NCBI GenBank assembly: GCA_017450425.1
Contig: JAFSUV010000043.1
Span: 1 to 5,050 of the forward strand
DNA from: Kiritimatiellia bacterium
Lineage (GTDB): Bacteria; Verrucomicrobiota; Kiritimatiellia; RFP12; UBA3636
Length of the DNA stretch: 5,050 nucleotides
Reading direction: 5' to 3'
A program made the position numbers and the translations under genes. Under the pieces are notes generated by a model. It had not been told where the DNA came from and searched no databases. It saw nothing but the letters and a program-made list of their open reading frames with translations. This document shows, piece after piece, positions 1 to 5,050 of this stretch. How positions within the stretch are numbered: position 1 is the stretch's first letter; the number at the start of each line of letters is the position of its first letter.

Positions 1-66
1 GCGCGTCGTCGTGTAGTTGCGGCGCTTGCACTCAGTGCACTCAAGGATGGCGAGTTCGCGAGGCAT
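1..66 (-). CDS. rpmG: 50S ribosomal protein L33 (partial, N-terminal 22 residues)
   Basis: Structural protein of the large ribosomal subunit. Only the first 22 codons are present; the gene runs off the left edge. The minus strand reads MPRELAILECTECKRRNYTT and continues with TR. This matches the conserved start of bacterial L33: a short basic N-terminus, a beta strand, then the ExCTxCKxRNYxTT block. Cys10 and Cys13 form the first CxxC pair of the zinc-binding (C+) form; the second pair would lie outside the window. The ATG at 64-66 has a GGAG ribosome binding site (76-79) nine bases upstream and a plausible promoter further up. It is divergent from the membrane-protein/tadC unit, so it is not part of that operon. 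Identity is confident despite the short length because the motif is very characteristic. Confidence 0.9.
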   Translation of the reverse strand, partial: MPRELAILECTECKRRNYTTTR

Positions 67-118
67 TTTCCGGGTCTCCGTGATAAAAAATTACGTTCAT
101 TCGTGAAAAACGCGCCGT

Positions 119-147
119 ATCATAGACTTTGTCGGAAAAAAAAGCAA
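119..147 (-). promoter_or_regulatory. Putative sigma70-type promoter for rpmG
   Basis: On the minus strand TTGCTT (142-147) and TATGAT (119-124) are separated by exactly 17 bases. The -10 box matches consensus at five of six positions and the -35 at only three. Expected transcription start is near 112, giving a leader of about 45 bases before the rpmG ATG. This is inferred from sequence match alone. Confidence 0.5.
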
Positions 148-163
148 GAGAAAAATTCGGATA

Positions 164-192
164 TTGAAACGGCTCCCGCCGTTTGATAGAAT
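164..192 (+). promoter_or_regulatory. Putative sigma70-type promoter for the membrane protein-tadC-glycosyltransferase unit
   Basis: TTGAAA (164-169) and TAGAAT (187-192) are separated by exactly 17 bases. The -10 box matches consensus at five of six positions and the -35 at four of six. A-tracts at 136-143 and 151-155 lie just upstream and could serve as an UP element. Expected start is near 199, about 20 bases before the ATG at 219. The spacer is occupied by an inverted repeat, described separately. Inferred from sequence only. Confidence 0.6.
167..184. repeat. Perfect 7-bp inverted repeat between promoter boxes (possible operator)
   Basis: AAACGGC (167-173) and GCCGTTT (178-184) form a perfect inverted repeat around a TCCC centre. 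It sits inside the 17-bp spacer between the -35 and -10 boxes of the rightward promoter. That is a classic position for a repressor or MerR-type activator site. A terminator role is less likely: no U-tract follows on the plus strand, and no gene ends into it on either strand. Function is inferred from position and symmetry. Confidence 0.4.
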
Positions 193-205
193 TTCGCGCA
201 TTGAC

Positions 206-211
206 AAGGAG
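206..211 (+). promoter_or_regulatory. Strong Shine-Dalgarno site that sets the start at 219
   Basis: AAGGAG lies seven bases before the ATG at 219. This favours that start over an in-frame ATT at 183, which would lie inside the promoter region. It is the best ribosome binding site in the window; tadC and the glycosyltransferase downstream have little or none. Confidence 0.85.
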
Positions 212-218
212 TATAGAC

Positions 219-458
219 ATGCCAAAAACCCTCAAACTCAAGGCGCCCGAACCCGCTTCAGCCGCTAAACCGGCCGCCCCCGGCGCCTCCGGCGGCTCTT
301 CGGACGGGATATACGTATCGAGTCGGCACCGCAACCCGATGGAGGGCGCCGGCGCGATCCGCAAGGAAAACTGGACTTGGGCCGTCATCGTCGCTTTCGT
401 TTCGACCGCTCTCGTCGCCGCCGCGCTCGCAATGGAACTGATGAAGGTGGCGGCCTGA
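219..458 (+). CDS. Small single-pass membrane protein of unknown function, 79 aa
   Basis: I do not recognise a family. The protein has three parts. Residues 1-30 are a low-complexity Lys/Pro/Ala/Gly/Ser segment, probably disordered. Residues 31-50 are a polar stretch with basic residues (R36, H37, R38, R48, K49). Residues 52-72 are one hydrophobic helix beginning with WTW and ending near the C-terminus. The basic residues before the helix predict a cytoplasmic N-terminus and an outside C-terminus. There is no cleavable signal peptide, no prepilin cleavage site with a following hydrophobic helix as in Flp pilins, and no SecE-type KxxWP motif even though rpmG is next door. The ATG was chosen for its AAGGAG site and spacing to the promoter. 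It is first in a unit with tadC, 19 bp upstream, so a role as an accessory membrane subunit of the secretion apparatus is possible but unproven. Confidence 0.75.
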   Translation: MPKTLKLKAPEPASAAKPAAPGASGGSSDGIYVSSRHRNPMEGAGAIRKENWTWAVIVAFVSTALVAAALAMELMKVAA

Positions 459-477
459 GGTCGCCCGTTTCGTCCTG

Positions 478-1407
478 ATGGAAGAGCCGCTGGGATCCGC
501 CGCTTTCGTTTCGACGGCGCTGTGGGTTGCGGCCGGCGTCCTGTTCGCCTGCGCCGCGGTTTCGGCTGCGGCGCGCCACGATTTCGTCACGCTCGCCGAC
601 GGCCGCAGGCAGGAGCGGCGTCTGCCGCTGGCGCTGCGGCTCATGATGCCGCTCGTGCCCTGGGCTTCGCGGTTTTTCGGCGGCGGCGGCGCTCTCGCGA
701 GCCGCATGCGGGAGCGCACCGGCGCTTCGCTCGTCGCCGCCGGGTTCGACGATTTGCTGAGTCCGCAGGAATTTCTCGCGCTGCGCGTTTTGCCGCCCTT
801 GTGCGCCCTCCCGTTCTGGATCGCCGCCAGCGTCGGCGCGGCGAAGGCGGTTTCGCCGTCTTCGTGGCCGCAGTTCGCCACGCTGTTTTCGGTTTCGGGC
901 CTTTTGGCCCTTTGGGCCTGGCCGGCGGCCTGGCTCAGGCGGCAGGGGCTGAAGCGCCACTCGGCCATCCAGCGGGCGCTTCCGTTCACGCTCGATCTCA
1001 TGACGCTCTCGGTCGAGGCCGGGCTCGACTTCATGGCCGCGCTGCGGCGCACCACGGAGCGCCCGGTCGCCGATCCGCTCTCGGAGGAGCTGATGCGCGT
1101 CGTGCGGGCGACCCAGCTCGGCTCCACCCGCAAGGAGGCGCTGCGCGCGCTCGCCGTGCGCGTGCCGATTCCGGATGTACGCGCCGTGGTGTCCGCGCTC
1201 GTCCAGGCGGACGAACTCGGCGTGTCTCTCGGGTCGATTCTGCGCATTCAGGCCGACCAGGCGCGCACCCGGCGCTTCGAAAGGGCCGAAAAGCTCGCCA
1301 ACGAAGCGCCGGTCAAGCTTCTCGCCCCGCTTGTCGTTTTCATTTTTCCGGCGGTGTTTCTGGTCCTTCTCGGCCCGGTGCTGTACAGGGTGGCGGGCAA
1401 TCTGTAG
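478..1407 (+). CDS. tadC: TadC-like type II secretion system F domain protein
   Basis: Likely inner-membrane platform protein of a Tad/Flp-type pilus or related type II/IV secretion machine. In known systems TadC works with TadB to couple the TadA ATPase to pilus assembly. At 309 aa it has the usual size. Hydrophobic segments lie at about 8-30, 105-122, 133-152 and 282-305. The F domain spans about 168-295. It opens with the IQRALPFTLDLMTLSVEAGL block (164-183), continues through a conserved VRATQLGSTRKEALRALA stretch (209-226), and has the ALVQADELGVSLGSIL motif (240-255) before the final membrane helix; all are typical of TadC. The ATG at 478 is the first usable start after an upstream in-frame stop. 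It has only a distant GAGGT, so it may be coupled to the gene before it. TadB is absent from the adjacent positions, so TadC assignment rests on motif resemblance. Confidence 0.85.
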   Translation: MEEPLGSAAFVSTALWVAAGVLFACAAVSAAARHDFVTLADGRRQERRLPLALRLMMPLVPWASRFFGGGGALASRMRERTGASLVAAGFDDLLSPQEFLALRVLPPLCALPFWIAASVGAAKAVSPSSWPQFATLFSVSGLLALWAWPAAWLRRQGLKRHSAIQRALPFTLDLMTLSVEAGLDFMAALRRTTERPVADPLSEELMRVVRATQLGSTRKEALRALAVRVPIPDVRAVVSALVQADELGVSLGSILRIQADQARTRRFERAEKLANEAPVKLLAPLVVFIFPAVFLVLLGPVLYRVAGNL

Positions 1408-1409
1408 CC

Positions 1410-2561
1410 ATGGCGCGCGTCCTTTTCATCGCTTCGCAGCCCTACTTCGAGTGGCGGGGGTCGCCGATCAGGCTGCGTTTCGACCTCATGGCGCTTTCGC
1501 AGAGCGGCTTCGACGTCGATTTCCTCACGCTGCCGATCGGCGAAGACCGTCCGGTCGATGGCGTCCGCATCGTCCGGTGCCCGAATCCGTTCTTCGCCCG
1601 CCGAATCGCGATCGGGCCGTCTCCCCTCAAGCTGGCTTTCGACTGCATCATGTTTGTCGAGGCGCTTTTCATGGTCTGCCGCCGCCGCTACGATGTGGTG
1701 CACGGCGTGGAGGACTGCGGCGTCCTGGCGCTCGCGCTCGCCCGCCTTTGCCGGGCCAAGGCGGTGTTCGAGAAGCACAGCGACGCCGGGAGCTACAAGC
1801 GCGGGCTCCTCATCCGGGCCTACTCGGCCGTGGAGCGCTTCGTCATGCGCCGGGCCGACGCCGTGATCGGCACCGGGCCTGGCCTCGTGCGCCAGGTCGA
1901 GGCTCTCGGCGAAAAGGCGGCAAAGGCTTTTTGCGTGAGCGACATCCCGTCGTCGCTCGCGGAGCCGGACGCCGCGGCGGCTTCGGCCGCCCGCGCGCGC
2001 TTCGCGGCCGGACCGGGCGATGTCCTCGCCTGCTACGTCGGCTCCTTCGCGTCGTACCAGGGAATCGACCTGCTCTTTTCGTCGATCCCCCCCGCCCTCG
2101 AAAAAGCGCCGAATCTCAAATTCGTGATCGTCGGCGGCACGCCGGACGAAATCGCGCAGCGCCGGGAGTTCCTGCGCGGGCGCGGGTGCGAAGACCGCGT
2201 GGTGTTCGCGGGGAAGATCCCGCCGGACGACCTGCCGTCGGCGCTCGCCGCGTGCGACATCCTGCTTTCGCCCCGCATCCAGGGGCTCAACACTCCGCTC
2301 AAGCTCCTGGACTACCTCAAGGTCGCGCGCGCGATCGTGGCGACGGACCACCCGGCCAACAGGCTCATCCTCGACGAGTCGGTCGCGCGTTTCGCCCCGC
2401 CCGACGCCGGCTCGTTCGCCTCCGCCGTTTCGGCGCTCGCGCTCGATGGCGCAGCCCGCGCGGCGCTCTCCTCCCGCTGCCGCCACCTCGTTGACGAGCG
2501 CTACAACTTCGCCGTCTTCAAGCGCGGCATCGCCGCGGTTTACACCGCCATCGAGGCGTAG
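1410..2561 (+). CDS. Glycosyltransferase, GT4-like (GT-B fold)
   Basis: A 383-aa protein expected to transfer a sugar from a nucleotide-sugar donor to an acceptor on a glycan, lipid or protein; the acceptor is not identifiable. The N-terminal acceptor domain opens with MARVLFIASQ and a GSPIR loop (18-22), followed by VVHGVED (96-102). The C-terminal donor-binding Rossmann domain starts near 207 (ACYVGSFASYQGIDLL), continues with KFVIVGG (237-243) and VVFAGKI (264-270), and carries the LSPRIQGLNTPLKLLDYLK block (286-304). The classical E-x7-E donor motif is not present in its usual form; a PLKxxDYL arrangement takes its place, as in many GT4 relatives. No signal peptide or membrane span is obvious. 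The ATG lies two bases after the tadC stop, with no clear ribosome binding site, suggesting translational coupling. The frame is open upstream to 522, but that part is antisense to sense in tadC and not coding. Glycosylation of a pilin or envelope component is a guess from context. Confidence 0.9.
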   Translation: MARVLFIASQPYFEWRGSPIRLRFDLMALSQSGFDVDFLTLPIGEDRPVDGVRIVRCPNPFFARRIAIGPSPLKLAFDCIMFVEALFMVCRRRYDVVHGVEDCGVLALALARLCRAKAVFEKHSDAGSYKRGLLIRAYSAVERFVMRRADAVIGTGPGLVRQVEALGEKAAKAFCVSDIPSSLAEPDAAAASAARARFAAGPGDVLACYVGSFASYQGIDLLFSSIPPALEKAPNLKFVIVGGTPDEIAQRREFLRGRGCEDRVVFAGKIPPDDLPSALAACDILLSPRIQGLNTPLKLLDYLKVARAIVATDHPANRLILDESVARFAPPDAGSFASAVSALALDGAARAALSSRCRHLVDERYNFAVFKRGIAAVYTAIEA

Positions 2562-2580
2562 GGGCGCCGGCGCGGGGCGG

Positions 2581-3558
2581 CTACAGCCTGAGCCCTTCGG
2601 GCACGTCTTCGTCGCGGTCTATGCGCTCGATGAGCGCGAGAACGAGCGACGCGCTCCTGTAGAGCGATTGCGCGGAAAGCTTGTCCGGCGTGTCCTCGGC
2701 CGTGTGCCACCAGTCATGGCGCCCCGGAGCCGAGCCGTACTCGAAGTCGATGAGGTTTATCGCCGAAAAGCCGGAATAGACGAACGGCAGATGGTCATCG
2801 ACGATGGCGGTGTTGGCGATGGAAACCGGCGGCATTCCGCGACGCGATTGCGACGCCTTGAGCGCGGTTTTGGCGAGCCACGGCGTCACGTTGCGCGGGA
2901 TTTCGAGCGCGAGGTTCGCATCGCCCACCATGTCGATCACGATCGCCGCGACGAGCGGACGCTCGCGGCGGCGCTCCGCGTAGAATCTGGCCATGCGGGC
3001 CGAGCCGTGCAGACCGTCGTCGTCGCGGTACGCCCCCACCGCCTCCTCCCCGTCGAGAAAGGCGAAGCGGACCGTGTCGCGCAGTTTCGGCTTCGTTTCG
3101 GCAAAATGCTCCGCCAACCCGAGCAGGACGCCGGTCGAGGAGCCGCCGTCGTTCGCGCCGACGAACCCCGGTATCCCGGCCTTCGTATCGTAGTGGGATA
3201 TCACGAGGATCGTCCGGTCGGAAGATCCGGGAAACTCGGCCGAAACGTTGCAAAACGTTTTACGCCCCTACGCGGTGCTCTCGGTCCAGCAGTCCACTTC
3301 CGGGCGCACCCCCATGCGCAGAAGCTCCTGGGCGATCGCGCGCGACGCGCGGGCGCCGCCTATCGTGCCGGCGTCGCGCGGGGAGTTCCTGACGAACTCC
3401 TCCACGTACGAAAGCATGCGCACCCCGGCGTCGTCCGGCAGGCGCACCCAGTCTTGCTCCGCGTTTTCGCGGCGCTCCGCGCACCCCGCGAGGGCAAGCG
3501 CCGCCGCCGCTGCGGCGGCGACCCGGAAAACCGTTGCGGCGGAGGACGGCCTTTTCAT
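2581..3558 (-). pseudogene. M28-family zinc metallopeptidase lipoprotein, interrupted by one in-frame TAG
   Basis: Full frame is 326 codons with a stop at codon 97 (3268-3270). Residues 1-26 are a lipoprotein signal: basic start MKR, an alanine-rich core, and a lipobox L-A-G-C with Cys26. Residues 27-96 are the N-terminal part of the peptidase fold. After the stop the same frame continues with GRKTFCNVSAEF and the complete M28 core: HYD (H122, D124), ANDGGSS (D137), LDGEE (E171 base, E172 ligand), IDMVGD (D209) and DWWHT (H285). These are the expected residues of a two-zinc or glutaminyl-cyclase-like M28 enzyme, an exported amino- or carboxypeptidase or glutaminyl cyclotransferase; substrate unknown. 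The ATG overlaps the deoC stop (TGATG) and has an AAGGG site eight bases upstream. A GTG at 3202-3204 could begin only the C-terminal 207 residues and would discard the signal peptide, so I do not consider it the natural start. If the TAG is a sequencing error the gene is intact. Confidence 0.85.
3268..3270 (-). other. In-frame amber (TAG) codon inside the M28 peptidase gene
   Basis: The minus strand reads GCG TAG GGG CGT AAA. The codons on either side are in one frame and both flanks match M28 homologous sequence (WTESTA before, GRKTF after), so no base is inserted or deleted. A single substitution from CAG, GAG, AAG, TGG, TTG, TCG, TAC or TAT would give it. The tadC, glycosyltransferase and M28 genes themselves terminate at TAG, which argues against wholesale reassignment. 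Confidence 0.9.
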
Positions 3559-4223
3559 CACTTCAGCCCTTCGAGCACCGCCGCCGTGCGCGAGCACCCG
3601 AAGCGGCTCGCTCCGGCTTTTTCGAGCGCAAGGAGTTGCGAGAGCGAGTGTATCCCGCCGGCGGCCTTGATTTTCACGTCCGGCCCGACGTTCGCCTTCA
3701 TCAGCGCGACATCGCCGACTGTCGCGCCGCCCGCGCCGTAGCCCGTCGAGGTCTTGACGAAATCGACCTTGAGTTCGGTGCAGATGCGGCAAAGCCCGAT
3801 TTTTTCCTCGTCGTCGAGGGCGGAGCACTCGAATATCACCTTGAGGCGTCTGCCTTCCCCATGGACCGCTTCGCATACGGCGCCGATGTCGCGCCGCACG
3901 TAGTCCCAATCGCGGTCTTTGACCTTTGAAACGTTGACCACCATGTCGAGCTCCGTCGCGCCGTCCGCCATTGCGATGCGCGCTTCGGCGACCTTGGCGG
4001 CCGTGGCGTGCGTACCGTGCGGGAAGCCGATCACGGTGCAGGTTTCGACCCCGGTTCCCGCGAGGAGCCTGGCCGCTTCGGCCACGAAGAACGGACACAC
4101 GCAAACGCTGGCGCAGCCGTTTTCGGCCGCAAAGCGGCACGCCGCCTCGAAATCTTCGCGTCTGCTCTGCGGCGAAAGCACGGTGTGGTCGATTTTCGCC
4201 GCCGTTTCGGCCCTTGTCGTCAT
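3558..4223 (-). CDS. deoC: Deoxyribose-phosphate aldolase
   Basis: Cytoplasmic class I aldolase that reversibly splits 2-deoxy-D-ribose 5-phosphate into glyceraldehyde 3-phosphate and acetaldehyde, the last step of deoxyribonucleoside breakdown. At 221 aa it has the usual bacterial length and a complete TIM-barrel pattern. It has IDHT near the start (11-14), CVCPFF (41-46), VIGFPHGTHAT (64-74), and ELDMVVN (91-97) with the catalytic Asp93. The Schiff-base lysine is K157 in FVKTSTG, and K186 lies in KIKAAGGI, the second conserved lysine. The C-terminal phosphate loop reads RFGCS rather than the more usual RIGTS. The ATG at 4221-4223 has an AAGGGA site (4230-4235) six bases upstream and overlaps the methyltransferase stop by four bases. 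An in-frame ATG six codons earlier has no such site. No other nucleoside-catabolism gene is in the window. Confidence 0.96.
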   Translation of the reverse strand: MTTRAETAAKIDHTVLSPQSRREDFEAACRFAAENGCASVCVCPFFVAEAARLLAGTGVETCTVIGFPHGTHATAAKVAEARIAMADGATELDMVVNVSKVKDRDWDYVRRDIGAVCEAVHGEGRRLKVIFECSALDDEEKIGLCRICTELKVDFVKTSTGYGAGGATVGDVALMKANVGPDVKIKAAGGIHSLSQLLALEKAGASRFGCSRTAAVLEGLK

Positions 4224-5050
4224 GTCGATTCCCTTTTCCATCTTGCAAAACTGCCGCTCGGGAGGTTGAACACGCCTGGCGCGCCCGCAAGGAGCATCTC
4301 CCCTGATTCGACCTCCGCGGGGTTGCAGCCGAAAGCCTGCGCCAGCGCGTTGGCCAGCACCTGCGCCGTGCAGCCCGGAGTGTGCGCCGAAAGCAGAACG
4401 AAAAGCGGGCGTTGGGACATCGCTTCGCGGCATAGCGCGAGCGTCTCCATGAGATCGCGCTCGATGATGTAGGTTTCGCCGCCGGAGCCGCGCCCGAACG
4501 ACGGCGGATCGAGCACGATGCCGTCGTATTTGCGCCCGCGCCGTATCTCCCGTTTGAGGAACTTGTGGGCGTCGTCAACAATCCACCTCACGCTCCCGAT
4601 GCCGTTCAGCTTCGCGTTCTCGGAGGCCCAATCCACCATGCCGCGCGAAGCGTCGAGGTGCGTCACGGCCGCCCCGCCCATGGCGCAGGCGAGGGTCGAG
4701 CCCCCGGAATACGCAAAGAGGTTGAGCACCGTCGGCGCCGCGCCGCCGGCCGCTGCGGCCCTTTTCGACGCCGCGGCGCAGGTTTCGCGCAGCCAGCGCC
4801 ACTGGGCGCGCTGCTCGGGGAAAATGCCGAGGTGGCCGAAGTCCGTCGTCGAAAGGTGGAAGCGCATGCCATCGACGCATATCGTCCAGTGGTCGGGCAG
4901 CCGCCCGCGCCCGGTCCAGCGGTTGCCGTCCTCGCGGTCGAACGATGCGTCCGCGCGCTGCCAACCGCCCGGCGGAAGGCTCGGCTTCCACACGGCTTGC
5001 GCGCACGGACGGGCGAGGACCACCCGCCCGAAGCGCTCAAGCTTGCGCCC
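4220..5050 (-). CDS. Class I SAM-dependent methyltransferase, COG1092/RlmI-like (5' end missing)
   Basis: The frame is open to the right edge, so the N-terminus is outside the window; 276 residues are visible (numbered from the edge). The visible part opens with GRKLERFGRVVLARP, which resembles an internal N-terminal region of this family rather than a start, so the GTG at 5021-5023 is not taken as the true start. Later landmarks are FGHLGIFPEQ (71-80), SAM-binding motif I NLFAYSGGST (110-119), HLDAS with WASENAKLNG (131-150), VDDAHKFL (158-165), and the catalytic-region motif LDPPSFGRG (180-188). This pattern is typical of the RlmI/RlmK-type group that includes 23S rRNA cytosine methyltransferases, so a nucleic-acid substrate is plausible but not shown. 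The RNA-binding PUA domain that RlmI carries would be off-window and is unverified. The stop overlaps the deoC start (ATGA), marking an operon. Confidence 0.88.
   Translation of the reverse strand, partial: GRKLERFGRVVLARPCAQAVWKPSLPPGGWQRADASFDREDGNRWTGRGRLPDHWTICVDGMRFHLSTTDFGHLGIFPEQRAQWRWLRETCAAASKRAAAAGGAAPTVLNLFAYSGGSTLACAMGGAAVTHLDASRGMVDWASENAKLNGIGSVRWIVDDAHKFLKREIRRGRKYDGIVLDPPSFGRGSGGETYIIERDLMETLALCREAMSQRPLFVLLSAHTPGCTAQVLANALAQAFGCNPAEVESGEMLLAGAPGVFNLPSGSFARWKREST

Noticed and set aside
96..107. TTCA-TTCG-TGAA hairpin in the rpmG leader
   Set aside because: A 4-bp stem is too short to support a regulatory structure on its own.
219..458. The small membrane protein as SecE, because secE often follows rpmG
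   Set aside because: It lacks the SecE KxxWP-type motif, its helix is at the extreme C-terminus, and rpmG is divergent rather than upstream in the same operon.
258..1247. Long minus-strand open frames opposite tadC and the glycosyltransferase (also 1248-2486)
   Set aside because: Low-complexity Arg/Ser/Ala-rich translations typical of antisense frames in GC-rich DNA; no motif, ribosome binding site or promoter supports them.
522..1409. Long open frame upstream of the glycosyltransferase start, giving a 679-residue reading
   Set aside because: It is an alternative frame through tadC with an Arg/Ala-rich translation and no domain features; homology-like sequence begins only at the ATG at 1410.
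2556..2566. 11-mer GCGTAGGGGCG shared by the glycosyltransferase stop and the internal TAG of the M28 gene (opposite strand, 3263-3273)
   Set aside because: By rough estimate several 11-base matches are expected by chance in a window this size with both strands and high GC, so it is not evidence of a recoding signal.
3202..3204. GTG as the start of a shorter, intact peptidase
   Set aside because: It would begin three residues before the HYD metal-binding motif, remove the signal peptide and first strands of the fold, and has no ribosome binding site.
2446..3741. 431-residue plus-strand open frame across the M28 gene
   Set aside because: It is the antisense of a gene with clear M28 motifs, and its translation is Arg/Val-rich without recognisable domains.
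3268..4581. 437-residue minus-strand frame containing the M28 signal peptide
   Set aside because: Only the last 96 codons (from the ATG at 3558) are real; the earlier part is a shadow frame of deoC and the methyltransferase.

Overview
The window is GC-rich and densely coding. It holds two transcription units that converge near position 2570, plus a ribosomal-protein gene leaving the left edge. The organism cannot be fixed from the sequence. A zinc-ribbon-type L33, a Tad-type secretion protein, a GT4 glycosyltransferase and an M28 lipoprotein suggest a Gram-negative bacterium. My low-confidence guess is the Verrucomicrobiota/Kiritimatiellota/Lentisphaerota neighbourhood, or another deep-branching GC-rich lineage.

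Left end (1-218): the first 22 codons of rpmG (ribosomal protein L33) run leftwards off the edge. A 152-bp AT-rich gap separates it from a rightward unit. This gap carries two back-to-back sigma70-like promoters, both with 17-bp spacers. A perfect 7-bp inverted repeat fills the spacer of the rightward promoter.

Rightward unit (219-2561): a 79-aa single-span membrane protein with a strong ribosome binding site, then a TadC-like type II secretion F-domain protein, then a GT4-type glycosyltransferase. The gaps are 19 and 2 bp, so they are probably co-transcribed. TadC normally pairs with TadB in the inner-membrane platform of a Tad/Flp pilus; here no tadB lies beside it in the window.

Leftward unit (5050-2581): a class I SAM-dependent methyltransferase of the COG1092/RlmI-like type, whose 5' end lies beyond the right edge. 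It overlaps deoC (deoxyribose-phosphate aldolase) by 4 bp (ATGA), and deoC overlaps an M28-family metallopeptidase lipoprotein by 1 bp (TGATG). This looks like a tightly coupled operon.

The most notable feature is a single in-frame TAG at codon 97 of the M28 gene. The same frame continues beyond it with every expected metal-binding and catalytic residue intact. It is therefore a very recent nonsense mutation, a sequencing error, or a readthrough case. Other genes here end in TAG, which argues against general reassignment of that codon. I see no CRISPR array, tRNA, insertion sequence or phage gene, and no convincing new multi-gene system.
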